A stretch of 62,953 bases of DNA from positions 1 through 62,953 of the forward strand of contig NZ_LNQB01000098.1 of NCBI RefSeq assembly GCF_001651875.1, read 5' to 3'. Both the position numbers and the translations under genes were made by a program. The stretch is from Sinorhizobium saheli. Lineage in GTDB: Bacteria; Pseudomonadota; Alphaproteobacteria; Rhizobiales; Rhizobiaceae. Below, piece by piece: positions 52,164 through 61,442 of the stretch; position 1 is the stretch's first letter; each line of letters begins with the position of its first letter. Below the pieces are notes generated by a model. That model worked only from the letters and a program-made list of their open reading frames with translations. It was not told the origin of the DNA and made no database searches.

Positions 52164-52904
52164 ATGAACAACCGAAGCGCAGCTCGAGACAGTCTTGAAA
52201 GGCAGGCCCCGATGGCCCCGACCCGCATTCCGCACCGTACCCTGTCGCGCGCGGCCGTCCTGGCGATCGTCGCCGGTCTCCTTGCCGGCTGCGGCACCAG
52301 GGACCAGACGACGACCGGTGCGATCCCCGACGACTACCGCACGCGGCACCCGATCGTGCTTGCCGAGGCGGAGCGGACGATTGACATTCCCGTCGCCTCC
52401 GGCGACACGCGCCTGCCCCAGGGAACGCGCGACGTGATCCGCGGCTTTGCCAGCGAATACCGCAAGGCGTCGAGCGGCGTCATCCAGATCGTGCTGCCGC
52501 GCGGATCGGCAAACAGCCATGCCGCCCAGATCGTCCGCAAGGAAATCCGCCGGCTGCTGGCGGCAAGCGGCGTGCCCGCGAGCCGGATGATCGAGACCGG
52601 CTACGAAGCCGGTGCGACCGGCGATGCCGCGCCCATTCGCCTGAGCTACGTGGCGATCGCCGCGCAGACCGCACCCTGCGGCGAATGGCCCGAGGACGTG
52701 ACGCTCAATACGCTGGAGAACCGCAACTACTACAATTTCGGCTGCGCCTCGCAGTCCAACCTCGCCGCCCAGATCGCCAATCCGACCGACCTGATCGGCC
52801 CGCGCCAGATGTCGCCGATCGACGCCGAGCAGCGCGGCCAGGTGATCGACACCTGGCGCGGCAGCGACTCGGGCAACGGCGGAACGACGATCGTCTTCAA
52901 CTGA
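52164..52904 (+). CDS. cpaD: Flp pilus assembly lipoprotein CpaD
   Basis: A 246-residue CpaD/RcpB-type lipoprotein. It has a signal peptide with lipobox LLAGC (Cys43), then the family segments RHPIVLAEAERTIDIPV, RGFASEYRKASSG and NFGCASQSNLAAQIANPTDLIGPR. The long pre-signal region suggests that translation may instead begin at ATG 52212 (MAPTRIP), which would still give a good signal peptide. It likely assists secretin CpaC in the outer membrane. Confidence 0.92.
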   Translation: MNNRSAARDSLERQAPMAPTRIPHRTLSRAAVLAIVAGLLAGCGTRDQTTTGAIPDDYRTRHPIVLAEAERTIDIPVASGDTRLPQGTRDVIRGFASEYRKASSGVIQIVLPRGSANSHAAQIVRKEIRRLLAASGVPASRMIETGYEAGATGDAAPIRLSYVAIAAQTAPCGEWPEDVTLNTLENRNYYNFGCASQSNLAAQIANPTDLIGPRQMSPIDAEQRGQVIDTWRGSDSGNGGTTIVFN

Positions 52905-52929
52905 TGCGGACCTCTCTCAAGGAAAAGCG

Positions 52930-54216
52930 ATGAGCGCGATTGACTACATGATCGACAATGACGGGGCGGGGGACTTTGCCGCGGACGCGACCCGCCCGGG
53001 CGATCTCGACCAGCTCCGGCCGCTGCCGCGCATCTCGATCCACGCCTTCTGCGAAAGCGAGGCGGTGCAGCGGCTGATGGAGCGCTGCGGCCAGGACCGC
53101 CGCATGGCGAAGGTGAGTCTCCGCATCACCGGCGGCAGCGTCGCCGCCGCCGCCAACATGTTCGCAAGCGTCTCGACGCCCAATCTGATCATCCTCGAAA
53201 CCGCGACCGAGCCGCGCGCGCTGCTTTCGGAGCTCGCGCCGCTCGCCGAAGTCTGCGACCCGAGCACCAAGGTCATCATCATCGGCCGCCACAACGACAT
53301 CGCGCTCTATCGCGAGCTGATCAGGAACGGCATCTCGGAATACATGGTCTCGCCGGTCGGAATGGCGGACATCCTCACGGCCATCTCGGCGATCTTCGTC
53401 GATCCGGAGGCCGAGCCGCTGGGGCGAAGCCTCGCCTTCATCGGCGCGAAGGGCGGCTGCGGCTCGTCGGTGATCGCGCACAATTGCGCCTGGGGCATCT
53501 CCCACCTTTTCTCGACCGAGACGATCCTCGCCGATCTCGACCTGCCCTACGGCACCGCCAATATCGACTTCGACCAGGACCCGCCGCAGGGGATCGCCGA
53601 GGCCGTCTTCGCGCCCGAGCGGCTCGACGAGGTCTTCCTCGACCGGCTCCTGACCAAGTGCTCCGAGCACCTGTCGCTGCTCGCCGCACCCTCGATGCTC
53701 GACCGCGCCTATGATTTCGAGTCCGCGGCCTTTCATCCGATCCTCGAGGTCCTCCAGCGCAGCGCGCCGGTTTCGGTGCTCGACGTCCCGCATGCCTGGT
53801 CCGACTGGACCCGCTCGGTGCTCGCCGAGGCCGACGAGGTGGTGATCACCGCCGTTCCGGATCTCGCGAGCCTGAGAAACACCAAGAACCTGCTCGACGC
53901 CATGAAGAAGCTGCGGCCGAACGACAGGACGCCGCACCTCGTCCTCAACCAGGTGGGCATGCCGAAGCGGCCGGAAATCGCCCCGAACGAATTCTGCGAG
54001 TCGCTGGAGATCGAGGCCGCGGCCATCATCCCCTTCGACGCTGTGCTCTTCGGCAACGCTTCCAACAGCGGCCGGATGATTGCGGAAATCGATCGGAAAG
54101 CGCCGGCCGCGGAGACCTTCTCGCAGCTCGCCCATCTGCTCACGGGGCGCACGGCGATCAAGAAGGCCCGCCGGGGCGGTCTCGGAAAGGTTTTGGCAAG
54201 GCTCGGCAGGCGCTGA
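52930..54216 (+). CDS. cpaE: Pilus assembly ATPase-like localisation factor CpaE (TadZ)
   Basis: This 428-residue protein has an N-terminal atypical receiver domain (about 65-160: PNLIILETATEP, VIIIGRHNDIALYRELIRNGISEYMVSPV) and a MinD/ParA-like domain with deviant Walker A IGAKGGCGSS (171-180) and LADLDLPYGTAN. TadZ-type proteins position the Tad machinery at a pole. A degraded REP-like hairpin begins one base after its stop codon, before cpaF. Confidence 0.93.
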   Translation: MSAIDYMIDNDGAGDFAADATRPGDLDQLRPLPRISIHAFCESEAVQRLMERCGQDRRMAKVSLRITGGSVAAAANMFASVSTPNLIILETATEPRALLSELAPLAEVCDPSTKVIIIGRHNDIALYRELIRNGISEYMVSPVGMADILTAISAIFVDPEAEPLGRSLAFIGAKGGCGSSVIAHNCAWGISHLFSTETILADLDLPYGTANIDFDQDPPQGIAEAVFAPERLDEVFLDRLLTKCSEHLSLLAAPSMLDRAYDFESAAFHPILEVLQRSAPVSVLDVPHAWSDWTRSVLAEADEVVITAVPDLASLRNTKNLLDAMKKLRPNDRTPHLVLNQVGMPKRPEIAPNEFCESLEIEAAAIIPFDAVLFGNASNSGRMIAEIDRKAPAAETFSQLAHLLTGRTAIKKARRGGLGKVLARLGRR

Positions 54217-54217
54217 T

Positions 54218-54262
54218 GCATGCCGCCGGGAAGCATGCAGCGGTTTGGGACGACACAGCATG
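54218..54262. repeat. Degraded copy of the REP-like hairpin found in triplicate at 32268
   Basis: It shares GCATG-CGCC, GTGCAGCGG-like (ATGCAGCGG), TTTGGGACGAC and AGCATG with the 45-bp unit, with several changes. As at 32268, it begins one base after a stop codon. Confidence 0.7.
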
Positions 54263-54372
54263 AAAACCAGGCGCGTCGCATGAAGAGATTCAAGCGCGGC
54301 GCGCTTTGGCCGGTGGAGGAACGAAGGCGGCTCTTCCGTATAGAGGATCGATGAAGCAACCGGAATGATGTG

Positions 54373-55839
54373 ATGTTTGGCAAACGCGGAAATGAAGGTT
54401 TTGGCAAGGGCGGAGCGCGAGGCGCCGCACCTCCGCCGTCGATGCCGGCCGCGCAGCCGGTCGTGATGGAGCGTCCCGCCGCGCCGGTTCTCAGCGAGCT
54501 GCCGGCCCAGGCCGCGCGCCCGCAGCCGGCCCCGCCGCCCGCACGCCGGCGCGCGCCAAGGGCGGAGGACTATTACGACACCAAGTCGCAGGTCTTCTCC
54601 GCGCTGATCGACACGATCGACCTCTCGCAGCTTTCCAAGCTCGACACCGAGAGCGCGCGCGAGGAAATCCGCGACATCGTCAACGACATCATCACCATCA
54701 AGAATTTCGCGATGTCGATTTCCGAGCAGGAGGAACTGCTCGACGACATCTGCAACGACGTGCTCGGCTACGGCCCGCTCGAACCCCTGCTTGCCCGCGA
54801 CGACATCGCCGACATCATGGTCAACGGCGCCGGCCAGACCTTCATCGAAGTCGGCGGCAAGGTCGAGGAATCCGAGATCCGCTTCCGCGACAACGCGCAG
54901 CTCCTGTCGATCTGCCAGCGCATCGTCAGCCAGGTCGGCCGCCGCGTCGACGAATCGAGCCCGATCTGCGACGCGCGCCTGCCGGACGGTTCGCGCGTCA
55001 ACGTCATCGCGCCGCCGCTCGCGATCGACGGTGCGGCGCTCACCATCCGCAAGTTCAAGAAGGACAAGCTGACGCTGGAGCAACTGGTGCGCTTCGGCTC
55101 GATCACGCCGGAGGGCGCGGTCCTGCTGCAGATCATCGGCCGCGTCCGCTGCAACATCGTCATTTCCGGCGGCACCGGCTCCGGCAAGACGACGCTGCTC
55201 AACTGCCTGACGCGCTACATCGACAGCACCGAGCGCATCATCACCTGCGAGGACTCGGCCGAACTGCAATTGCAGCAGCCGCACGTGGTCCGGCTCGAAA
55301 CGCGCCCGCCGAACATCGAGGGCGAGGGCGAGATCACCATGCGCGACCTCGTCAAGAACTGCCTGCGCATGCGTCCCGAACGCATCATCGTCGGCGAAGT
55401 GCGCGGCCCGGAGGTCTTCGACCTTTTGCAGGCGATGAACACCGGCCACGACGGCTCGATGGGAACGATCCACGCCAACACGCCGCGCGAGTGCCTGAGC
55501 CGCATGGAATCGATGATCGCCATGGGCGGCTACACGCTGCCGGCCAAGACCGTTCGCGAGATCATCGCCGGTTCCGTCGACGTCATCATCCAGGCCTCGC
55601 GCCTGCGCGACGGCTCCCGCCGCATCACCCACGTCACCGAGGTCACCGGCATGGAAGGCGACGTCATCATCACCCAGGACCTGATGCGCTACGAGATCGA
55701 CGGCGAGGACGCCAATGGCCGGATCATCGGCCGCCACGTCTCGACCGGCATCGGCCGGCCGCATTTCTGGGACCGGGCCCGGTATTTCAACGAGGACAAG
55801 CGGCTCGCCGCGACCCTCGACGCGATGGAAAAGCAATAG
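54373..55839 (+). CDS. cpaF: Flp pilus assembly ATPase CpaF (TadA)
   Basis: A 488-residue secretion ATPase of the VirB11/PilT superfamily. A Pro/Ala-rich N-terminus (20-65) leads to an N-domain and a C-terminal motor with Walker A GGTGSGKT (266-273), [18 protein letters not shown] (Asp box), [16 protein letters not shown] and [16 protein letters not shown] (His box). It powers pilus polymerisation with TadB and TadC. The ATG at 54373 is preferred over the GTG at 54370. Confidence 0.96.
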   Translation: MFGKRGNEGFGKGGARGAAPPPSMPAAQPVVMERPAAPVLSELPAQAARPQPAPPPARRRAPRAEDYYDTKSQVFSALIDTIDLSQLSKLDTESAREEIRDIVNDIITIKNFAMSISEQEELLDDICNDVLGYGPLEPLLARDDIADIMVNGAGQTFIEVGGKVEESEIRFRDNAQLLSICQRIVSQVGRRVDESSPICDARLPDGSRVNVIAPPLAIDGAALTIRKFKKDKLTLEQLVRFGSITPEGAVLLQIIGRVRCNIVISGGTGSGKTTLLNCLTRYIDSTERIITCEDSAELQLQQPHVVRLETRPPNIEGEGEITMRDLVKNCLRMRPERIIVGEVRGPEVFDLLQAMNTGHDGSMGTIHANTPRECLSRMESMIAMGGYTLPAKTVREIIAGSVDVIIQASRLRDGSRRITHVTEVTGMEGDVIITQDLMRYEIDGEDANGRIIGRHVSTGIGRPHFWDRARYFNEDKRLAATLDAMEKQ

Positions 55840-55887
55840 AGCGGATTCAGAAGGAAGGCCGCTGAAGCGAAGGATCGAGACTGCACG

Positions 55888-56898
55888 ATGTTCGGCATAG
55901 ACATCACCGTCCTGGCACTGGCCGGCCTCGTGGCGCTGGCGGCGGCGGCGCTCGCCTACGGCGTGCTCTATTCCCGCATCGAGAACGAGAAGAAGGCGGA
56001 AGGACGGCTTCGCCGCGTCAGCGCCGCCGAAACCGACCGCAACAAGATCAAGGCGGCGCGCGACCGCGTCAACGAGATGTCGAAGCGGCGCAAATCCGTG
56101 CAGGATTCGCTGAAGGAGCTCGAGAAGAAGCAGCAGGAAAAATCCGCCAATACGGCGCCTTCGATGAAGAAGCGGCTGGCGCAGGCGAATCTGTCGATCT
56201 CGCTCGCGCAGTTCTATCTTTTCAGCGCCCTCTTCGGCCTGTTCGCCTTCCTCGTCGTTCTTCTGGCCGGCGCCGGACTGCTCGTTGCCGCGGGCGTGGG
56301 GCTGATTGCCGCCGCCGGCCTGCCGCGCTGGGTGGTCGGCTTCATGATCAAGCGCCGCTGCAAGAAATTCCTCGAGGAGTTCCCGAACGCTCTCGACGTC
56401 ATGGTCCGCTCGATCAAATCGGGCCTACCGCTGAACGATGCGCTGCGGCTCATCGCTAGCGATTCGCAGGAGCCGGTCAAGACGGAGTTTCGTCGTGTGG
56501 TCGAGTCCCAGCAGGTCGGCCTCAACGTCCCGGAAGCCTGCGCCCGCATGAACCAGAGCATTCCGCTGCCGGAGGTGAATTTCTTCGCGATCGTCATCGC
56601 CATCCAGGCGCAGGCGGGCGGCAACCTCTCCGAAGCGCTCGGCAACCTCTCCAAGGTCCTGCGCGAACGCAAGAAGATGAAGGCCAAGGTCAATGCGCTG
56701 TCGATGGAGGCGAAGGCCTCCGCCTGCATCATCGGCGCGCTGCCCTTCATCGTGGCGACGCTCGTCTATCTGACCTCGCCCGATTACATGACGATCCTGT
56801 TCACCGATCCGCGCGGCCACATCATCATGGGCGCCTCCGCCGTCTGGATGAGCATCGGCATCTTCGTCATGCGCAACATGATCAACTTCGACATTTGA
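55888..56898 (+). CDS. tadB: Flp pilus inner-membrane platform protein TadB
   Basis: A 336-residue T2SSF-type membrane protein: N-terminal helix (about 5-28), a charged coiled-coil-like region (30-100, rich in Lys/Glu), two central helices (about 108-150), the F domain (EFPNALDVMVRSIKSGLPLNDALRLIA, QAQAGGNLSEALGNLSKVLRERKKM) and C-terminal helices. It forms the platform with TadC at the base of the pilus. Its stop is 10 bp before the tadC start. Confidence 0.94.
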   Translation: MFGIDITVLALAGLVALAAAALAYGVLYSRIENEKKAEGRLRRVSAAETDRNKIKAARDRVNEMSKRRKSVQDSLKELEKKQQEKSANTAPSMKKRLAQANLSISLAQFYLFSALFGLFAFLVVLLAGAGLLVAAGVGLIAAAGLPRWVVGFMIKRRCKKFLEEFPNALDVMVRSIKSGLPLNDALRLIASDSQEPVKTEFRRVVESQQVGLNVPEACARMNQSIPLPEVNFFAIVIAIQAQAGGNLSEALGNLSKVLRERKKMKAKVNALSMEAKASACIIGALPFIVATLVYLTSPDYMTILFTDPRGHIIMGASAVWMSIGIFVMRNMINFDI

Positions 56899-56908
56899 GG
56901 TGAGGGCG

Positions 56909-57892
56909 GTGGACGGCTGGATAGAAACGCTTACCGATCCGAACATCATCGTCGCGGCGCTCGTGTCGATGGCCGTGCTCGCCACCTTCTATTCGCTGGC
57001 CGCGCCCCTCTTCGAGCGCGGGGATCTGGCGAAGCGGATGAAATCGGTCGCGACCGAGCGCGATCAGATCCGCGCCCGCGAACGCGCCCGGCTCAATGCC
57101 GAGGCGACGAGCAGCCGCGCAAGCCTCAGGACGCAGCACAACACCTCCGTGCGCGATATCGTCGAACGGCTGAACCTCAGGAAGGCGCTGGTGGACGACA
57201 ACACCGTCAACCGCCTGAAGACTGCCGGCTACCGTTCGCAGAACGCCCTCAACAGCTTCCTCTTCGCCCGCTTCTGCCTGCCGTTCCTGTTCCTGGTCGT
57301 TGCGGTCTTCTACATTTTCGTTCTTGGCAACTTCGCCGAGAAGCCGCTGATGGTCCGGCTGCTGTTCGCCCTCGGCTTCGCCTATCTCGGCTTCTATGCG
57401 CCGAACATCTTCGTCGCCAACGCCGTCTCCAAGCGCCAGCATTCCATCCGCCGCGCCTGGCCGGACGCGCTCGACCTGCTGCTGATCTGCGTCGAATCGG
57501 GCGTCTCGATGGAACTCGCCATGCGCCGCGTCGCCGACGAGATCGCCGCGCAGTCGCCGCCGCTCGCCGAGGAGCTGGTGCTGACGACGGCGGAACTCTC
57601 CTTCCTGCCCGACCGGCGCATCGCGCTCGAGAACCTGGGTCTGCGCACCGGCCTCGAAGAGGTGAAATCGGTGACGCAAGCCTTGATCCAGGCCGACCGC
57701 TACGGCACCCCGGTCGCCCAGGCGCTGCGCGTGCTCGCCCAGGAAAGCCGCGACCAGCGCATGACCGCGGCGGAGAAAAAGGCAGCCGCCTTGCCGCCCA
57801 AACTGACAGTGCCGATGATCCTCTTCTTCCTGCCGGTCCTCGTCGCCGTCATCCTCGGTCCGGCGGGCATACAGGTCGCGGACAAGTTTTAG
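56909..57892 (+). CDS. tadC: Flp pilus inner-membrane platform protein TadC
   Basis: A 327-residue T2SSF-domain membrane protein. It has an N-terminal helix (about 10-32), a coiled-coil region with many Arg/Glu residues, a double helix near 110-165 and the F domain (RRAWPDALDLLLICVESGVSMELAMRRVADEI, QADRYGTPVAQALRVLAQESRDQRM). GTG 56909 is chosen because TGAGG lies 8 bp upstream; GTG 56900 is the alternative. It is the last gene of the pilA-tadC run, followed by a RIME-like element. Confidence 0.93.
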   Translation: MDGWIETLTDPNIIVAALVSMAVLATFYSLAAPLFERGDLAKRMKSVATERDQIRARERARLNAEATSSRASLRTQHNTSVRDIVERLNLRKALVDDNTVNRLKTAGYRSQNALNSFLFARFCLPFLFLVVAVFYIFVLGNFAEKPLMVRLLFALGFAYLGFYAPNIFVANAVSKRQHSIRRAWPDALDLLLICVESGVSMELAMRRVADEIAAQSPPLAEELVLTTAELSFLPDRRIALENLGLRTGLEEVKSVTQALIQADRYGTPVAQALRVLAQESRDQRMTAAEKKAAALPPKLTVPMILFFLPVLVAVILGPAGIQVADKF

Positions 57893-57953
57893 GCCCAAGG
57901 CCGCAATCGCATTGAAACGCTTGAGTGCTCGCCTCTGCGCGCCGCGCAGGCGG

Positions 57954-58064
57954 CCCCTCACCCTAGCCCTCTCCTCGTTCCGAGGGGGCGAGGACCGAGG
58001 CGCTGCCGCGAGTCCCCTTCGCCCCGCCTGCGGGGAGAAGGTGGCCGGCAGGCCGGATGAGGGG
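57954..58064. repeat. RIME-like 111-bp mosaic element, copy 2 (inverted)
   Basis: It starts CCCCTCACCCTAG and ends GGCCGGATGAGGGG, the reverse orientation of the element at 43453-43563, with the same length and hairpins. It lies just after tadC. Confidence 0.85.
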
Positions 58065-58095
58065 CGCGCCCCATGCGGCGCAAAGGAAAATGGTC

Positions 58096-58130
58096 TAGTT
58101 GGTATTCCCGTCATCGGCCTCGGTAAGTTG
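58096..58130 (-). pseudogene. Relic of the tadD 3' end (second copy)
   Basis: On the minus strand these 35 bases read Q-L-T-E-A-D-D-G-N-T-N-stop, against K-Q-L-A-K-A-D-D-G-N-T-N-stop at the true tadD end (58901 onward). Base identity with 58902-58936 is 29 of 35. The two copies are in the same orientation and bracket the vapBC module. No further tadD similarity is seen to the left, where the RIME-like element begins. Confidence 0.75.
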
Positions 58131-58189
58131 TAACGTCATTGCCGTGATTGCTTCATTGCGATATCTTGATTTCCAAAAGGAGATATCAC

Positions 58190-58432
58190 GTGCCGCTGTT
58201 CATTCGTGACGATGAGGTAACCGGGATGGCCGAGAAGCTTGCCAGGCTGACCAGGGCCACCAAGACCGATGCCGTCCGGGCTGCGCTCCGCCATGAGCTG
58301 GAGCGCGCCCGCGCGAGCGTGCCGCTGCGCGAGCGGCTTGCCAGCATCCATGAGAAGGCGGCGAAGATCGGGCTTCCCAATCGAGATTTCGACATGAAGG
58401 CCTACACCGACGAGATGTGGGGCGACGCCTGA
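58190..58432 (+). CDS. vapB: VapB-type antitoxin (Rv0623/PSK-operon family)
   Basis: The product is an 80-residue antitoxin: MPLFIRDDEVTGMAEKLARLTRATKTDAVRAALRHELERA is a ribbon-helix-helix DNA-binding domain, followed by RASVPLRERLASIHEKAAKIGLP and a toxin-binding tail (TDEMWGDA). It starts with GTG after AAGGAG, spacing 7. Its stop overlaps the toxin start (TGATG). It would neutralise VapC and repress the pair. The module sits between tadC and tadD, unrelated in function to the pilus. Confidence 0.9.
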   Translation: MPLFIRDDEVTGMAEKLARLTRATKTDAVRAALRHELERARASVPLRERLASIHEKAAKIGLPNRDFDMKAYTDEMWGDA

Positions 58433-58860
58433 TGTTCGTCGACGCCTCAGCGCTCGTCGCCGTCATCAATCAGGAGCCGGGATGGGAGGAGCTCGCTAAG
58501 CGGCTGTCGGATGTGCAGAACGCATGCTTCGTTTCCCCGCTCGTGCGTTTCGAGGCCGCCCTGGCGTTGGCTCGAGCGGCCGCGACGAAAGGCGGCGCGG
58601 CTGCCAGGCCGACGCCCGAAATCCTCGCCGCCGCGCGCGGGCTCGTGGACGAGCTGGTTGCCGAACTCGGAGCCGAGGAGATCGCCATTTCCGCCTCGAT
58701 CGGGGACGAGGCGCTCGATGCGGCCATGACCTATGGCAAGGCCGTCGGGCATCCGGCCGATCTCAACGTCGGCGATTGCTTCGCCTATGCCTGTGCAAAG
58801 GCCTGCCGGGTGGGGCTCATCTACAAGGGAGACGACTTCGCCCGGACCGATCTGGCGTGA
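58432..58860 (+). CDS. vapC: VapC-type PIN-domain ribonuclease toxin
   Basis: The product is a 142-residue PIN-domain RNase. Acidic metal ligands are in the expected places: Asp4 (FVDASALVA), Glu41 (RFEAALALA), Asp115 (LNVGDCFAYACAK) and Asp134 (YKGDDFARTD), so it looks catalytically intact. It overlaps vapB by 1 base. The likely target is tRNA or rRNA, as for other VapC proteins. It is convergent with tadD, whose stop is 40 bp away. Confidence 0.92.
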   Translation: MFVDASALVAVINQEPGWEELAKRLSDVQNACFVSPLVRFEAALALARAAATKGGAAARPTPEILAAARGLVDELVAELGAEEIAISASIGDEALDAAMTYGKAVGHPADLNVGDCFAYACAKACRVGLIYKGDDFARTDLA

Positions 58861-58900
58861 AGATGATCCAGCATCCGAAGCGCCCGTCGCTGCCGCGAAT

Positions 58901-59719
58901 TTAGTTCGTATTCCCGTCATCCGCCTTGGCGAGCTGCTTCCAGGCGCCCTGCTGCGTCAGCATCGAACGCAGATAGGCGACGTTCGCTTCCGCCTGCTCG
59001 GGCGTCAGCTCCTGCCGGGCGATCGCTTCGGCTTCCTGGAAGCGGCCCTGCAGGCCGACGGCAAGCGCGAGGTTCTGCCGCACGCTGCTGTCGGCGCCGG
59101 GCTGGCCCGCGGCCGATTTGAGGTAGGTCTCGGCGGTGCGCAGGTCCTTGGTCAGGAGATAGGACATGCCGAGATTGGAGAGCACCGAAGGTTCGTTGGG
59201 CTGGAGGTCCAGGGCCTCGCGGTAGCGCCGGCGCGCTTCGGTCGAGCGGCCGAGCTGGTCGAGGATGGCGCCTTCGGCCGATTTCAGCTTCCAGTCCGGT
59301 CTGTCCGGCGTCTGCGCCCGGCTGATCGTCTGGAGCGCCTGCTCCAGCTGGCCCGCGGCGGCCTGCGCCTTGCCATAGGCGCCAAGCACGTCGCGGTCCG
59401 TCGGATGGTTGATCGCCACCTGCTGCATGACGGCGAGCGCCTGTTCGTTGCGTCCGGTCATCCGCAGGAGATTGGCATAGTTGAGACCCGCCTCGCGATC
59501 CTTCGGATTGCGCTCATAGGCCTGGCCGATGCTTTCCGCCGCCGCGGCAAGCTCGGTCGCGTTCATCGAGGCGACGGGCTTGGAATGTTTCGGAATCGAG
59601 CCGGTCGTCAGTTCCTTCCTGCCCTCCTGTCCGGCGCAGCCGGCGAGCGAGAGCGCCAGCAGTGCGACGCCCGCTCCCAGGGCGAGGCGGCGCAGGTGGA
59701 AGGAGAGAGTGTCTTGCAT
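58901..59719 (-). CDS. tadD: TadD-like TPR lipoprotein
   Basis: A 272-residue lipoprotein with a signal peptide and lipobox (LSLAGCAGQ, Cys near residue 28), followed by tetratricopeptide repeats (about 60-250: AGLNYANLLRMTGRNEQALAVMQQ, AYGKAQAAAGQLEQALQTIS, PSVLSNLGMSYLLTKDLRTAETYLKSA, LALAVGLQGRFQEAEAIARQ). TadD proteins help assemble or locate the Flp secretin. It is on the opposite strand to tadABC, with vapBC inserted next to its 3' end. The ATG at 59719 gives MQDTLSFH; the frame is open far upstream as an antisense shadow of pepA. Confidence 0.9.
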   Translation of the reverse strand: MQDTLSFHLRRLALGAGVALLALSLAGCAGQEGRKELTTGSIPKHSKPVASMNATELAAAAESIGQAYERNPKDREAGLNYANLLRMTGRNEQALAVMQQVAINHPTDRDVLGAYGKAQAAAGQLEQALQTISRAQTPDRPDWKLKSAEGAILDQLGRSTEARRRYREALDLQPNEPSVLSNLGMSYLLTKDLRTAETYLKSAAGQPGADSSVRQNLALAVGLQGRFQEAEAIARQELTPEQAEANVAYLRSMLTQQGAWKQLAKADDGNTN

Positions 59720-59851
59720 GATGATCGAGCCCCAGCATTCATTCGCACCGGAACTCCGAACGTCAGCGGCGCAACTTTCACTCCAGCAATAATCTGTTAA
59801 CCCTAACAGAGCGTTAATCGCGCCCGTCGTATCCGTTAATCGAGGACTCCC

Positions 59852-61243
59852 ATGGCTCCCTATCAGTTCATCGAACGGCCGTCGCCGTTCAACACCAGCA
59901 ACGGCAAGACGCTGCCGATCTTCGCGGTGACGCCGGCGCATATCGAGACGGGGAGCATCGATCCGATCGCGCTCGATTGGGCTCGCAAGGCGGGGTTCAA
60001 GGCAGAATCCGGTGCGGTCCTGCTCATCCCCTCGGCCGACGGCCATCTCGGCGGCGCATTGTTCGGATTGGGCGGCAATCCCTCCGAGGCGCCCTTCCTC
60101 GCCGGAAAGCTCGCGCGGGCGCTCCCGGCCGGCAAATGGCATATCGAAACGGCGCCGCTCACCGCCAACCGCCTGGCGCTCGGCTACGGCCTCGGCTCCT
60201 ACCGCTTCGAGCGCTACAAGGCCGCAAGGGCCGAGCCGCCGACGCTGCTGATCCCGGCCGACGCGGACGCGACCGACATCAAGCGGCAGCTCGCCGGCGT
60301 CTTTCTCGCGCGCGACCTGATCAACACGCCCACCAACGACTTGGGGCCGGAGGCGCTGGAGGCCGCCTTCCGGGCGCTCGCCGCCCATTACAAGGCCGAT
60401 GTCTCGGTGATCTCCGGCGAGGCCCTGCTCACCCAGAATTTCCCGCTGGTCCACACCGTCGGCCGCGCCAGCGCCGAGGCGCCGCGGCTCATCGAGATGC
60501 GCTGGGGCAGGAAGGGACACAGGAAAGTGACACTCGTCGGCAAGGGCGTCTGCTTCGACACCGGCGGCCTCGACATCAAGCCGGCCTCCTCGATGCTCCT
60601 GATGAAGAAGGACATGGGCGGTGCCGCCAATGTCATGGGCCTCGCGCTGATGATCATGGATGCGAAGCTCAAGGTCGATCTGCGCGTCATCGTTCCGGTC
60701 GTCGAGAACTCGATCTCGTCCAATGCCTTCCGGCCGGGCGACGTCTACCGGAGCCGCAAGGGGCTGACGGTGCAGATCGACAACACCGATGCCGAGGGCA
60801 GGCTCATTCTCGCCGACGCGCTTGCCTATGCCGATGAGGCGGAGACCGATCTCATCGTCGACATGGCGACGCTGACGGGCGCGGCCCGCGTCGCGCTCGG
60901 TCCCGACCTGCCGCCCTTCTTCACCGACGACGAAGACCTCGCCCGCGACCTGAGCGAGGCGAGCCTGACCGTCGACGATCCGATCTGGCGGATGCCGCTG
61001 CACATGGGCTACGACAAGGACATCTCCGCCCGCATCGCCGATCTGACCAACGCGCCCGCCGGCGGCATGGGCGGCGCGATCACCGCGGCGCTCTTCCTCA
61101 AGCGTTTCGTCACGAATGCGAAGAGCTGGGTGCATCTCGACATTTTCGGCTGGGCCCAGTCGGAGCGTCCGCATTCGCCGGTCGGCGGCGAGGCCCAGAC
61201 GATCCGGGCGTTGTATCATCATATCGGGCGCATTGCAGGGTAG
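59852..61243 (+). CDS. M17-family leucyl aminopeptidase
   Basis: A 463-residue cytosolic metallo-aminopeptidase (PepA/PepB type). The C-terminal catalytic domain has VTLVGKGVCFDTGGLDIKPASSMLLMKKDMGGAANVMGLA (metal-binding Lys and Asp) and the M17 signature NTDAEGRLILADAL, with VDMATLTGAARVALG after it. The N-terminal ~140 residues form the variable domain. It removes N-terminal residues from peptides. It is divergent from tadD with 132 bp between starts, and appears to be a single-gene unit ended by a RIME-like fragment. Confidence 0.93.
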   Translation: MAPYQFIERPSPFNTSNGKTLPIFAVTPAHIETGSIDPIALDWARKAGFKAESGAVLLIPSADGHLGGALFGLGGNPSEAPFLAGKLARALPAGKWHIETAPLTANRLALGYGLGSYRFERYKAARAEPPTLLIPADADATDIKRQLAGVFLARDLINTPTNDLGPEALEAAFRALAAHYKADVSVISGEALLTQNFPLVHTVGRASAEAPRLIEMRWGRKGHRKVTLVGKGVCFDTGGLDIKPASSMLLMKKDMGGAANVMGLALMIMDAKLKVDLRVIVPVVENSISSNAFRPGDVYRSRKGLTVQIDNTDAEGRLILADALAYADEAETDLIVDMATLTGAARVALGPDLPPFFTDDEDLARDLSEASLTVDDPIWRMPLHMGYDKDISARIADLTNAPAGGMGGAITAALFLKRFVTNAKSWVHLDIFGWAQSERPHSPVGGEAQTIRALYHHIGRIAG

Positions 61244-61254
61244 CAGCGTTGCCG

Positions 61255-61316
61255 CCCCTCATCCGCCTGCCGGCACCTTCTCCCCATTTTGATGGGGAGA
61301 AGGGACTCGCGGCGGG
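61255..61316. repeat. Partial RIME-like element
   Basis: CCCCTCATCCGCCTGCCGG, then hairpin CTTCTCCCCAT / ATGGGGAGAAG and GGACTCGCGGCGGG. It matches the left half of the 111-bp elements; the right half is missing. Confidence 0.75.
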
Positions 61317-61442
61317 CCCTGCTTTGCCTCCGACGCTCTCAAAGGTAGCGGGCGGCGCGGCAGCGGGATGCGGCAACCAAAATCGGGTCAGAAAAGAAAC
61401 GCTTGCGTAACGATCGGCCGGCTATGCTGGCGGCCTCGCTTC

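Noticed and set aside
52897..55836. A 979-codon minus-strand frame under cpaE and cpaF
   Set aside because: It is antisense to cpaE and cpaF, which have full family motifs. The composition is that of a shadow frame.
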